The notes under the pieces are model-generated. The model worked only from the letters and a program-made list of their open reading frames with translations. It had not been told where the DNA came from and did not search any database. The translations under genes and the position numbers were made by a program. Positions 40,176 to 48,119 of a stretch of DNA of 64,000 bases are shown piece by piece. Every line of letters starts with the position of its first letter. The stretch's first letter is position 1. Source of the DNA: Pseudomonas kuykendallii (GTDB lineage Bacteria > Pseudomonadota > Gammaproteobacteria > Pseudomonadales > Pseudomonadaceae); NCBI RefSeq assembly GCF_900106975.1, contig NZ_FNNU01000006.1, positions 62,001 to 126,000 of the forward strand, given 5' to 3'.

Positions 40176-40364
40176 ATGCTCATCCTCACCCGCCGCGTAG
40201 GCGAAACCATCCTCATCGGTGACGACATCACCATCACCGTCATGGGCATCAAGGGCAACCAGGTGCGTATCGGCATCAACGCGCCGAAGGGCGTGGACAT
40301 CGCCCGCGACGACATGATCAAAGGCCGCTCGCTCCCGGTCGAAGAGCCGGCCGAGCTGCCGTAA
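40176..40364 (+). CDS. Phage-encoded CsrA/RsmA homologue
   Basis: A 62-residue RNA-binding regulator starting [20 protein letters not shown]. Core CsrA motifs are intact: [27 protein letters not shown], followed by a diverged, longer end ([20 protein letters not shown]). CsrA dimers bind GGA in mRNA leaders and change translation; Arg44-equivalent in 'DIAR' may be retained. AAGGAGAAGGA precedes the ATG and itself contains GGA motifs. It may reprogram host metabolism or biofilm control, or phage genes. Confidence 0.9.
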   Translation: MLILTRRVGETILIGDDITITVMGIKGNQVRIGINAPKGVDIARDDMIKGRSLPVEEPAELP

Positions 40365-41178
40365 CACACTCCTCCCTCCGTGCCGGTTCGGCATGCACAC
40401 GGGTTAGCGCGGCCAACATCAACCGCAGAGCAGGCGGCTCACCGCCCGGCTCAAAGCGCCCGTGTGTTCGAGTAAATCGGAAGTCTGAGGCGACCGCTGA
40501 ATGGCGGCGGCCTCGCTACCCCAGTAGCTGCGCTGGGAGACGAAAGAGCGGCCCGAGAAACCTCATGGGGCGTATCGGGGAATGATCTGAGGCGTGCCCA
40601 CGTGGGCTGCAACGCAGGAAGAGGAAAGACCGCGAAAACCCCTGTGTCCGAGCAGTTGCGGACGTGTACGTAAAAGCGCGCGGTGCGGAAGTAAGCAGGG
40701 GTAACGCCCTGGTGTTTCAGATCACTCCCCGATGCTCCCCAGCATCAACCCGCAGAGCTGGCCGGCGGCCCCTTGATAGGGACCTGCGAATAACGCGACC
40801 GGGCGCGGTGCCAGACCCCGGACATTCGACCTCGGCGAGCGGCCGCCAACCCCTCCAACGCCGCGCCCAACCGGAGATCACCCCCATGAAATAGCTCATG
40901 CGATAGCGCGTGCTCGGACATAAGGCGGCTTGTGTCGAGCTACTCACCCGAGCGGACATCCACGTCCGCGCACGCTCGGGTGTTTTATCTGTGCGCGGCG
41001 GTCCGGTTGGCGCCCGGTTTGGGAATCAGCGAGCCATACGAGTCCGGCCCTGGGCATGGCAGAAAAAGGCCCAACACCCCGATCCCCATCCGCATGCGCT
41101 CTCCCCGATCCCCATCGGGCACGTCGCCGTGCGCGCAGAGCGCAGCCGCATGCAGATCAACCCACCGAGGCAACCACC
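40365..41178 (+). ncRNA. Gene-free structured region with terminator; possible phage sRNA
   Basis: No convincing ORF occurs in about 800 bases. A motif pair CGCCCGTGTGTTCGAG (40458-40473) and CTCGCTACCCCA (40512-40523) recurs in the same order at 43204-43255. CATCAACCGCAGAGCAGG near 40418 recurs as CATCAACCCGCAGAGCTGG near 40743. The region ends in a strong terminator (40945-40988). This fits a transcribed, structured RNA rather than empty sequence. GGA triplets are present but not clearly above expectation for this composition. Confidence 0.4.
40945..40988 (+). terminator. Intrinsic terminator of the gene-free region
   Basis: CACCCGAGCG and CGCTCGGGTG pair perfectly (10 bp), enclosing a second hairpin GCGGAC-ATCCAC-GTCCGC, followed by TTTTAT. 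Confidence 0.75.
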
Positions 41179-41358
41179 ATGGCACCGATCCAGATTCGCA
41201 GCGCCGGCCGGCACGTGCTCGGCCCCAAACCTCAAACCGGCTTCTGGCAGCTCGAGCAGAGCGGCCGCGTCATCGGCTGGGCGGGCTCGTATGTCGAGGC
41301 CCTGGCCCGCCGCGAGCGCTTCGAGAAAGCCGCCAGCACCCCGGCGGTGGTGGCCTGA
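41179..41358 (+). CDS. Small phage protein, unknown function
   Basis: A 59-residue protein (MAPIQIRSAGRHVLGPKPQT). The pattern 'GFWQLEQSGRVIGWAGSYVE' suggests a small beta-alpha fold. It precedes the next gene by one base. No family recognised. Confidence 0.5.
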   Translation: MAPIQIRSAGRHVLGPKPQTGFWQLEQSGRVIGWAGSYVEALARRERFEKAASTPAVVA

Positions 41359-41359
41359 C

Positions 41360-41770
41360 ATGCTGGCCCACGACGAACCCATCTACGACCGCATCAACAC
41401 CCTCGCGAGTCGCGAGCAGGCGCGCCAGCAGCTGGCCGCCCAGGTGGCGGACTTCGAACGCAACGGCGGCCAGGTGCAACGACTGGACGGGTTCCAGGCC
41501 GCCACCCCGCCGCCGCCCACCAGCTGGAACAGCAGCATCACCCGCCAGCGCAAGATTCGGCGCCAGCACGAATTGTTGCAGCAGGTTTTGGCCGAGCAGA
41601 TCCGCGAGGTGGCGATCACTGAAACCAAGATCGGTCCCTTCGTTCACACCGCCAGCGAGGTGCGGCGCAAGCTCAAGGCCCGCGGCATCAAGGTCAACAC
41701 CCTGCAGATCGAACAGATCGCCGCGAAGTACCTGATCGAGCTGCGCGACGACGGGCGGGGCCGCGTATGA
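41360..41770 (+). CDS. Phage protein, possible DNA-binding, unknown function
   Basis: A 136-residue protein from MLAHDEPIYDRINTLASREQ; longer in-frame starts are rejected because they would run through the terminator and RNA region. The C-terminal part (FVHTASEVRRKLKARGIKVN, TLQIEQIAAKYLIELRDDGR) looks like a helix-turn-helix. It is coupled to the next gene by ATGA. Confidence 0.5.
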   Translation: MLAHDEPIYDRINTLASREQARQQLAAQVADFERNGGQVQRLDGFQAATPPPPTSWNSSITRQRKIRRQHELLQQVLAEQIREVAITETKIGPFVHTASEVRRKLKARGIKVNTLQIEQIAAKYLIELRDDGRGRV

Positions 41771-42027
41771 CCGCCAAGACCCCCGCGCAGCGCCAGGCCG
41801 AGAAGCGCGAGCGCGACCGGCAGACGGAAGAGGAACGCCTCACCCGCCTGCTCTCCCGCCGCCTGCAGATCGACCTGTTCAAACGCACCGACGCCATGCT
41901 CATCGAGATCATGGCCACCGCCCACATCGAAGAGCCGCAGGACATGCTCCAGCGCCTCATCCACGGCGCCCACCGACTCGCCCACCAGGCACCCGCGGTG
42001 TTCGCCGAGCTCGTCCGCCTGCCGTAG
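41767..42027 (+). CDS. Small basic phage protein, unknown function
   Basis: An 86-residue protein (MTAKTPAQRQAEKRERDRQT): highly charged N-terminal half followed by a helical half (IDLFKRTDAMLIEIMATAHI). It resembles small DNA-binding accessory proteins. ATGA overlap with the previous gene. Confidence 0.5.
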   Translation: MTAKTPAQRQAEKRERDRQTEEERLTRLLSRRLQIDLFKRTDAMLIEIMATAHIEEPQDMLQRLIHGAHRLAHQAPAVFAELVRLP

Positions 42028-42107
42028 CTGTCACGGCGCCCTGTCACGAGGTGCTAATTAGCGAATTCGCGAATTGACGAAAAAGCGTTCCGGGAATAAC
42101 TTTCACA

Positions 42108-42342
42108 GGTCGCTGCAAAATCAGCGACCTGGGATTGGTCTCCCGGAATGTACAGGCGGGGCACACAACCGCCGCGAAAGCGGTTTTTTTGTGCCCGCAA
42201 GCATGGCAATCCTGTTATGGGCGGGCCGTGTGTGGGAGCCCTCGGGCTCGCCGGTTCCTGTACCCGGTAGACCAACCCGCACGGTTCCGCTCACCCGATT
42301 GGTCTCGGGCGCGGATTCACGATCTGTACAGGAGTCACCGCC
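42108..42342 (+). ncRNA. C4-type antisense RNA leader of the antirepressor gene
   Basis: A gene-free leader before an antirepressor, with C4-RNA hallmarks: hairpin GAGCCC-TC-GGGCTC (42236-42249), GCCGGTTCC, then GGTAGACCAACCC whose AGACCAA(CCC) (42269-42278) is complementary to TTGGTCT at both 42135-42141 and 42299-42305. The second target lies about 40 bases before the ATG. TGTACAGG is also repeated in both halves. In P1/P7, C4 RNA pairs with such targets to block ant. A hairpin GGTCGCTG-N6-CAGCGACC precedes it. Rfam match is from memory. Confidence 0.65.
42156..42198 (+). terminator. Extended hairpin with internal U tract in the C4 leader
   Basis: GCGGGGCACACAACCGC pairs with GCGGTTTTTTTGTGCCCGC around a GAAA-type loop. 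The U tract is inside the 3' arm, so folding may choose between terminator and longer stem. Confidence 0.5.
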
Positions 42343-42975
42343 ATGTCGCATACCCAACTCGCCACCGTGGATTTTCACGGCCAAGCCCTTACCGTTATCA
42401 CCGCCAATGGCCAGCGCCTGGTCGCCATGAAGCCAATCTGCGAAGGCATCGGCCTGCAGTGGGAAGCCCAGCTCAAGCGCATGAAGCGCGACGAAGTGCT
42501 CTCGACCTGCATGTCCATGGTGGACATTCAGATGCCGCCCGACGATCAGCGACGCCAGGTAACCTGCCTCCCGCTTGAGTACCTGAACGGCTGGCTGTTC
42601 GGCATCGATGTCAGCCGCTGCCGCGAGGCGATCCGCCCGACGTTGATCCAGTACAAGCGCGAGTGCTACGCGGCGCTGGCTGCGTATTGGCAGCAGGGCA
42701 AAGCCGCCGACGCGCCAGCGCCTTCCCTGCTTCGCCGCCGTTGGCTCGTGAGCTTCGACCGGAATGGAAAGGAAGTGGTCACCGCCGTTCCTCAGGACGC
42801 GTGCGTGCTCACCCTCCCTGACTTCCTGAAAGCCCTGGCCGTCGACGGGGACCTGGGCGTAACCGGCGACGAGTTGTTCGAGTTCGCCATAGCAGCACTG
42901 GCCAACCTCCGGCGCCGATCGGCTTACATGACCAAACGCCTCAGCGAACTCCAACCTGTTCAGTTGAAGCTGTGA
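42343..42975 (+). CDS. P22-type phage antirepressor (Ant N-terminal domain)
   Basis: A 210-residue protein. Residues 1-115 match the P22_AR_N domain: TVDFHGQALTVITANGQRLV, AMKPICEGIGLQWEAQLKRM, LPLEYLNGWLFGID, IRPTLIQYKRECYAALAAYW. Such proteins inactivate phage repressors. The usual second antirepressor domain (KilA-C or ORF6C) is missing; the last 90 residues are unlike those. Expression is probably set by the C4-like RNA. GGAG lies 9 bases before the ATG. Confidence 0.85.
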   Translation: MSHTQLATVDFHGQALTVITANGQRLVAMKPICEGIGLQWEAQLKRMKRDEVLSTCMSMVDIQMPPDDQRRQVTCLPLEYLNGWLFGIDVSRCREAIRPTLIQYKRECYAALAAYWQQGKAADAPAPSLLRRRWLVSFDRNGKEVVTAVPQDACVLTLPDFLKALAVDGDLGVTGDELFEFAIAALANLRRRSAYMTKRLSELQPVQLKL

Positions 42976-43334
42976 TTCTGCGCCCGAAAACCTAATCCGC
43001 CAGTCATGTGAACCCGTTCACGCTTCGTAATGGCGATCTGGAACCATGCCGGCGCCGGGGTGCCCTATCAACGTCCCGCATCACGATGAGGCGGGCCGCA
43101 GTCGCAATCGGCCAGGCTGGCCGATGAGGTAAGCCCACTGCAGGAAGCGGCCGCGCCAGGCTGGCGTTGCTCCAAGGCGAGAGGGTGAGCAGACCGGGCA
43201 GCACGCCCGGGTGTTCGAGCTCAGCGACCTAAAGCGTGCGTTACTCGCTACCCCAAACGGCGAGATAAGCAAAACAGCGCTCAGGGAACGAGACTGAAAA
43301 GGAGGCCCACGGGCCTCCTTTTTTCGCCCTTGCA
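42976..43334 (+). other. Gene-free region with copy B of the shared motif pair
   Basis: About 360 bases without a convincing gene. CGCCCGGGTGTTCGAG (43204-43219) and CTCGCTACCCCA (43244-43255) repeat, in order, the motifs at 40458-40523. Several short hairpins (CCGGCGCCGG; CTCGC-N11-GCGAG) precede the terminator at 43297. Confidence 0.45.
43297..43325. terminator. Strong bidirectional terminator
   Basis: AAAAGGAGGCCC-AC-GGGCCTCCTTTTTT: a 9-10 bp GC-rich stem with A and T runs on either side, between convergent genes. Confidence 0.9.
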
Positions 43335-43589
43335 TCACACCTCGTCCAGCGGCACCACGCCGGTGTGCGCGGTGTACTCGCCCGCCATGCCGCGCACCCG
43401 CGCGCGCAGGTCCAGTGGGATCGACTTCAAGAAGTGCACGGCGTGCCCGGTGATGTGCCCGGCATCGTCCAGCAGCTCCTCCTCATCGACCATCCACTCC
43501 TCGAGCTCCTCGAGGGTGATCCCCAGCTGCTCCGCCAGCTGCGCGTGGTAGCGCGCCTGGTCGCAGTCCTCAATTCGCTCATCACTCAT
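43335..43589 (-). CDS. Small acidic phage protein, unknown function
   Basis: An 84-residue protein (MSDERIEDCDQARYHAQLAE) with a helix-turn-helix-like region (LAEQLGITLEELEEWMVDEE) and an acidic middle. The start at 43589 has GAGGTG upstream. It runs against the operon and ends at the bidirectional terminator. It may be a small regulator. Confidence 0.5.
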   Translation of the reverse strand: MSDERIEDCDQARYHAQLAEQLGITLEELEEWMVDEEELLDDAGHITGHAVHFLKSIPLDLRARVRGMAGEYTAHTGVVPLDEV

Positions 43590-43667
43590 CGCCGTCACCT
43601 CTTGGCCTACTCGTCTATGTATGGCCCCGGTGGCGCGCGGCAGTTCATCCGGCTCGGGCGGAGGCAC

Positions 43668-43907
43668 ATGCATCAACTGACCTTCGATGATGGGCTGGGC
43701 GATCCCTTCAGCGATCCGGAGACTTGGTGCTTCGCCACCAAAACCCCGACCGCTCTCGCATACGCCCGGTGCTTCTGGTGCGGCAGGAAGCCGTCCAGGC
43801 TGGACCCACTGCCCCCCGGCTGGTGCTGGGACACGATGGAGCCGACCAACCCCTGGCTCCTCTGCCCAAATTGGCGCAACGCCGATTGCGAGCCTTCCCG
43901 CTCATAA
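43668..43907 (+). CDS. Small Cys/Trp-rich protein, possible zinc finger
   Basis: A 79-residue protein (MHQLTFDDGLGDPFSDPETW). Cys35-F-W-Cys38 and later Cys53, Cys66 and Cys74 suggest a zinc site, with many Trp and Pro residues. GGAGG is 3 bases before the ATG. It ends 20 bases before the methylase-like gene. Confidence 0.5.
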   Translation: MHQLTFDDGLGDPFSDPETWCFATKTPTALAYARCFWCGRKPSRLDPLPPGWCWDTMEPTNPWLLCPNWRNADCEPSRS

Positions 43908-43927
43908 CCCTCGCATCCGGAGTCACC

Positions 43928-44758
43928 ATGACCGCAGCCGCCAACAGCGTGCCGGGCAATCCGGCTGCGCACCGCAAAAGCCTGATCAAACTTCTCGACC
44001 AGGCTAGCCGCCGCCGGCACCTCTGGGAGGTCTTCGGCGACTTCGTGGAAATGGGCGCGCTGGCGATGTCGAACAGCGTCAACCTTACCCAGTTCGCCGA
44101 GCGCGAGGCGCGCTACCTGGCGCTGATCCAGCGCTACGAGCCCGACGAGCAGAAGCTGTTCCCGAAGATGCTCGGCGAACTGGTACTGGCGATAGAGTAC
44201 GGCCCGGACGACGTGCTCGGGCGTGTGTTCGGTGAACTGGACCTGGGCAACGCCGCCCGCGGCCAGTTCTTCACCCCGTATGAAGTCTGTGTGGCGATGG
44301 CCCGGCTCCAGGTGGGCGACGGCGCCGACCTGCGCCAGCGCATCCAGCAGCGCGGCTTCATCCGCCTGAACGAGCCAGCCGCCGGCGCCGGCGCGCTGGT
44401 GATCGCCATGGCCGAGGCCATGCAGCACCAGCACATCAACTACCAGCAGCACCTGCACGTCATCGCGCAGGACGTCGACTCACGCGCCGTGCACATGGCC
44501 TACCTGCAGCTCAGCCTGCTGCACATCCCGGCCGTGGTTATCCTCGGCAACACCCTGGCCCTGGAAGAGCGCGAGCACTGGTACACGCCGGCCCACATCC
44601 TCGGGCTATGGGGGCCAAAGCTCCGTCGCGGCTACGCCCTGGGCAGCGCCATGGATGAGCGCCAGGACGAACCGGCGCCCCCGCCCGAGCCGGAGCCAGC
44701 CCCTCCCTATATTCCCCAGCCTCTGCCCGCCACCGGCGCGCAGATGGCTCTGTTCTGA
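43928..44758 (+). CDS. N6-adenine methylase-like protein lacking the NPPY motif
   Basis: A 276-residue protein. It has GQFFTPYEV (112-120, substrate/AdoMet-binding segment of HsdM/TaqI-type enzymes), the AdoMet motif NEPAAGAGAL (148-157) and QDVD (181-184). Where motif IV (N/D-PP-Y/F) should follow, the sequence is ILGNTLALEEREHWYTP, with no NPPY. The C-terminal 50 residues are Pro-rich. So AdoMet binding is likely but base methylation is doubtful; it may be an accessory or decoy of the next methyltransferase. Confidence 0.75.
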   Translation: MTAAANSVPGNPAAHRKSLIKLLDQASRRRHLWEVFGDFVEMGALAMSNSVNLTQFAEREARYLALIQRYEPDEQKLFPKMLGELVLAIEYGPDDVLGRVFGELDLGNAARGQFFTPYEVCVAMARLQVGDGADLRQRIQQRGFIRLNEPAAGAGALVIAMAEAMQHQHINYQQHLHVIAQDVDSRAVHMAYLQLSLLHIPAVVILGNTLALEEREHWYTPAHILGLWGPKLRRGYALGSAMDERQDEPAPPPEPEPAPPYIPQPLPATGAQMALF

Positions 44759-44765
44759 GGTGCGC

Positions 44766-45914
44766 ATGCCACCGACCCACCAGATACTCATCGGTGACGC
44801 TCTTGAGCAGCTCCGCACTCTGCCGGCGCAATCGGTGCACACCTGCGTCACCAGCCCGCCCTACTACTGCCTGCGCGACTATGGCGTCAACGGGCAGATC
44901 GGCCTCGAGCAGACGCCGGCGGAGTTCATCGATCGGCTCGTGGCTGTGTTCGCCGAGGTGCGCCGTGTGCTGCGCGACGATGGCACCTGCTGGGTGAACA
45001 TGGGCGACAGCTATGCCAGCAACGCTGGAGGCTATTCCGACACCGGAAGCCGAGGAGTCAGCTCAAGCCAGCGGATCGGCGCAGGCACTATGGCAGCTGT
45101 AGTGCAGAACAGGAGGCGGGTTCCGTCTTCTGGATTGAAGACCAAGGACCTCATGGGCATGCCCTGGCGCCTGGCCTTCGCCCTGCAGGACGACGGTTGG
45201 TACCTGCGCCAAGACATCATCTGGCACAAGCCAAACCCCATGCCCGAATCGACCCGCGACCGCTGCACCAAGGCGCACGAATACCTGTTCCTGCTCAGCA
45301 AGAGTCGACGGTACTACTACGACTCGGATGCGATCCGCGAGCCGGCCAACTATGGCCCGACGCCGACCGGTGTCGGGTTCGGCCATGGCACAGATGCTGA
45401 TAACCGCGGCCGAGGACGCATCTCGGTTCCGAAAGGCTGGGACACCAGCACAGGGGATGGCGGCCACGGCAGCTATCACAAGGACGGCGCGGCCAGGGCG
45501 GCAAGGGACAGCTTCAAGCGCGAAGGGTCGAAGCGCGAGCAGATCATCCCCGGCCAGAACAAGGGAACCCATCGTCCAGATAGGGCCGAGAGCACCCACA
45601 ACCTACTAACGCGGAACAAGCGCAGCGTCTGGACGGTGGCAACGCACGGTTTCACGGGCGCCCACTTCGCCACCTTCCCGCCAGACCTGATCCGCCCCTG
45701 CATCCTGGCCGGTTCGCCACGCGGCGGCATGGTACTCGACCCGTTCGGCGGCGCCGGTACCACCGCCCTCGTGGCGATGCAGGAGGGCCGCCGCTCGATC
45801 CTCTGCGAACTCAACCCCGAATACGCCGCTCTCGCCCGCGCCAGGCTCGACGCCGCCTGGCTGAACGGCGACTCACAGCTCGACGTATTCCTCGATCAGG
45901 AACCTGCGGCATGA
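44766..45914 (+). CDS. DNA methyltransferase (beta class, N4-cytosine or N6-adenine)
   Basis: A 382-residue enzyme. Catalytic motif TSPPYYCLRDYG (29-40) comes first and AdoMet motif DPFGGAGTTALVA (from 325) last, the beta-class order. SPPY is more common in N4-cytosine enzymes, but either base is possible. An insert rich in Gly and Arg (about 215-285) is the likely target-recognition region. No restriction nuclease is adjacent, so it probably shields phage DNA from host restriction. Coupled to the next gene (overlap 45,911-45,914). Confidence 0.9.
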   Translation: MPPTHQILIGDALEQLRTLPAQSVHTCVTSPPYYCLRDYGVNGQIGLEQTPAEFIDRLVAVFAEVRRVLRDDGTCWVNMGDSYASNAGGYSDTGSRGVSSSQRIGAGTMAAVVQNRRRVPSSGLKTKDLMGMPWRLAFALQDDGWYLRQDIIWHKPNPMPESTRDRCTKAHEYLFLLSKSRRYYYDSDAIREPANYGPTPTGVGFGHGTDADNRGRGRISVPKGWDTSTGDGGHGSYHKDGAARAARDSFKREGSKREQIIPGQNKGTHRPDRAESTHNLLTRNKRSVWTVATHGFTGAHFATFPPDLIRPCILAGSPRGGMVLDPFGGAGTTALVAMQEGRRSILCELNPEYAALARARLDAAWLNGDSQLDVFLDQEPAA

Positions 45915-46885
45915 CCGAGCACAACATCATCAGCTACAGCGGCGGAAAGGACAGCACAGCCATGCTGCTGCTCGCTCTGGAGCGAGAAACTCCCAACCTG
46001 CAGGTGGTCTTCGCCGACACCGGAAACGAGCACCCGTCCACCTACGAATACGTGCGCTATGTCGAGCAAGCCACCGGCGTACCTATCCGCTGGATCAGGG
46101 CGGACTTCACACAGCAGATCGAAGGGCGCCGGCAGATGATGCGAAACGTCATCGCTGGCACGCACAAGAATCAAGGCCGCTATGAGTGGACGCCTGCTAT
46201 CGCTCATCGAGCGCTGGAGATCCTGCGGCCAACAGGTAATCCCTTCCTGGACATGTGCCTCGTACATGGGCGGTTCCCTTCCACAAAGGTGGCCTTCTGC
46301 AGCAAGGAGTTAAAGCGGGACCAGCTCACCAAACAGGTCCACCTTCCGCTGCTGGACGCAGGCGACGACGTCCAGTCCTGGCAGAGCGTCCGATCAGACG
46401 AAGGAGGTAAGCGGCACCTGCTGACTGCCACCGAACTCTCGATGACGCGCCCGAACGGCGCCGAGCTGTGGAGCTTCCGCCCGATCCTGGCCTGGAAAGC
46501 CGAGGACTGTTTCAAGATGCACCGCAAGCATGGCCTGAAGGCGAACCCACTCTATGCCCAAGGCATGAAGCGTGTCGGCTGCATGCCTTGCATCAACGCT
46601 GGAAAGGACGAGCTGCTGGAGATCAGCAAGCGCTTCCCGGAGGAGTTGAAGCGCATCGCCGAATGGGAGCGAATCGTCTCGCTGGTCAGCAAGACCAACG
46701 TTGGCACGTTCTTCCCTGCCTCGGACCTGGGTGCGACCTCAGCAGCAGACGCCGGAACCCTTACCCATGGGATCAACGCCCGGGTGGAGTGGGCAAAGAC
46801 ATCCCGCGGCGGCCGGCAGTACGACATGTTGCGCGTGGACAGCCCGGTAGAGCTTTGCACTTCGATTTACGGGCTGTGTGAGTGA
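45911..46885 (+). CDS. PP-loop ATPase / PAPS reductase-family protein
   Basis: A 324-residue protein with [10 protein letters not shown] (PP-loop, from residue 9), FADTGNE (a motif shared with PAPS reductase-like and DndC-like proteins) and C-terminal [10 protein letters not shown], a Cys pair seen in family members that bind a metal cluster. These enzymes adenylate substrates for sulfur or amide transfer. Overlapping the methyltransferase gene, it may modify DNA or tRNA rather than reduce sulfate; the partner proteins of phosphorothioation (DndA/D/E) are absent. Confidence 0.75.
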   Translation: MTEHNIISYSGGKDSTAMLLLALERETPNLQVVFADTGNEHPSTYEYVRYVEQATGVPIRWIRADFTQQIEGRRQMMRNVIAGTHKNQGRYEWTPAIAHRALEILRPTGNPFLDMCLVHGRFPSTKVAFCSKELKRDQLTKQVHLPLLDAGDDVQSWQSVRSDEGGKRHLLTATELSMTRPNGAELWSFRPILAWKAEDCFKMHRKHGLKANPLYAQGMKRVGCMPCINAGKDELLEISKRFPEELKRIAEWERIVSLVSKTNVGTFFPASDLGATSAADAGTLTHGINARVEWAKTSRGGRQYDMLRVDSPVELCTSIYGLCE

Positions 46886-46897
46886 AGGGGATTCTGC

Positions 46898-47944
46898 ATG
46901 CACGCCGCCTACTACAACGAACACGAACCCTACGCCGCGCAGTGGCTCCGCAACCTCATCGAGGCGGGCCACATCGCGCCCGGTGATGTCGATGAACGCT
47001 CGATCGAGGATGTGCACCCTGATGATCTCAAGCCCTACACCCAGTGCCACTTCTTCGCCGGCATCGGCGTTTGGTCCCTCGCCCTTCGCCGCGCCGGCTG
47101 GCCAGATGATCGACCTGTTTGGACCGGTTCCTGTCCGTGCCAACCTTTCTCCACGGCAGGCGAAGGAGCTGGGTTTGATGACCCGCGCCATCTTTGGCCA
47201 GCGTTCGGTTGGCTCATCGGCAAGCGGCGTCCTCCAGTCGTTCTTGGAGAACAGGTTGCGAGCAAGGACGCAGAACCTTGGCTCGACCTTGTACAAGCTG
47301 ACGTGGAAGCCATGGGCTACGCCTTCGGGGCCATCCCGTTCCCGTCTTCGAGCGTCGGTGCTCCGCACATCCGGGACCGCCTGTTCTGGGTGGCCGACGC
47401 CGACAGCGGCGTTGGCCGACAAGGGCGTGCGCACGCTGGAAGGCGGGCTGCTGGAAGCCATGCGAAATCATGGTCCGGACTTGGCAGCTGCCGTGTGCCT
47501 GGCAGGATGGCCGACACCCCTTGCGCTAGACCACAACGCCAGCGCGGGCTCCGGACTGAGCTATCGGGATGTGCCGAGAGCTGCATCCCTTGCCGGCTGG
47601 CCAACTCCGATGGCGGGCACACCAGCGCAGCGCGGAAACAACATGGCCGGCAACTCGGACTTCACACGCAAGACCGAAGCGATATGCGGTCGGGCGATCA
47701 AGGGGCATGGCCTGAATCTGTCGTCGAACTGGTGCGGGCCAGCCCGGTTAACGGCCTCTGGGCAGATGCTGACTGGCTCTTCTGCCGGGATGGAAAGTGG
47801 CGGCCAGTTGAACCCGGCACATTCCCGCTGGCTGATGGGGCTCCCGCCCGAGTGGGACGACTGCGCGCCTACGGAAACGCCATCAATGCTGAAGCGGCAA
47901 CGCAGTTCATAGCCGCGTACATGGAGTGCTATCCCGCAGTTTGA
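46898..47944 (+). CDS. DNA cytosine-5 methyltransferase
   Basis: A 348-residue enzyme. Motif [13 protein letters not shown] (52-63), catalytic motif [11 protein letters not shown] (Cys81), motif VI VVLGEQV, motif [13 protein letters not shown] and motif [11 protein letters not shown] are all present. The first 65 codons have the strong G/C third-base bias of the operon; from about 47,100 that bias shifts to the frame one base later, where a second ORF lies. So this gene seems overprinted, yet its motifs are intact. Confidence 0.85.
   Translation: MHAAYYNEHEPYAAQWLRNLIEAGHIAPGDVDERSIEDVHPDDLKPYTQCHFFAGIGVWSLALRRAGWPDDRPVWTGSCPCQPFSTAGEGAGFDDPRHLWPAFGWLIGKRRPPVVLGEQVASKDAEPWLDLVQADVEAMGYAFGAIPFPSSSVGAPHIRDRLFWVADADSGVGRQGRAHAGRRAAGSHAKSWSGLGSCRVPGRMADTPCARPQRQRGLRTELSGCAESCIPCRLANSDGGHTSAARKQHGRQLGLHTQDRSDMRSGDQGAWPESVVELVRASPVNGLWADADWLFCRDGKWRPVEPGTFPLADGAPARVGRLRAYGNAINAEAATQFIAAYMECYPAV
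47106..47912 (+). CDS. Overprinted ORF within the cytosine methyltransferase gene
   Basis: A 268-residue ORF in the +1 frame relative to the methyltransferase, from [20 protein letters not shown]. It has repeated GWPTP segments ([26 protein letters not shown]) and an end with [20 protein letters not shown]. From memory, this end and the WPTP repeats match a phage protein family annotated beside or over C5 methyltransferases. Codons in this frame carry higher G/C at third positions than the enzyme's frame. No good ribosome binding site is seen, so translation could be coupled or weak. Confidence 0.6.
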   Translation: MIDLFGPVPVRANLSPRQAKELGLMTRAIFGQRSVGSSASGVLQSFLENRLRARTQNLGSTLYKLTWKPWATPSGPSRSRLRASVLRTSGTACSGWPTPTAALADKGVRTLEGGLLEAMRNHGPDLAAAVCLAGWPTPLALDHNASAGSGLSYRDVPRAASLAGWPTPMAGTPAQRGNNMAGNSDFTRKTEAICGRAIKGHGLNLSSNWCGPARLTASGQMLTGSSAGMESGGQLNPAHSRWLMGLPPEWDDCAPTETPSMLKRQRSS

Positions 47945-48119
47945 CTGTCGTCGCTCATGGCGTTCAGCTTCAATCGCCGGTGCACCACACGGTGGCAGTG
48001 ATTGCCCGAGCGAGTGATCGGTGGAAGGAGGAATGGCAGCGACGGGCGACATGATTGGATGCAACGATGCAGTCGGGTTAATCTTCTAAGGCTTTTCAAC
48101 GGCAAAGGCGCATCTAACA

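Noticed and set aside
40664..40894. A 76-codon ORF in the gene-free region after csrA
   Set aside because: Low-complexity, GTG start without ribosome binding site; the region is better explained as structured RNA ending in a terminator.
40886..40894. A two-codon ORF (ATG AAA TAG) after GGAG
   Set aside because: Could be a minimal regulatory ORF but nothing besides the ribosome binding site supports it.
40365..40990. Idea that the region after csrA is an RsmY/Z-like GGA sponge
   Set aside because: I count about 12 GGA triplets in about 620 bases, roughly what base composition predicts, and they are not clearly in hairpin loops.
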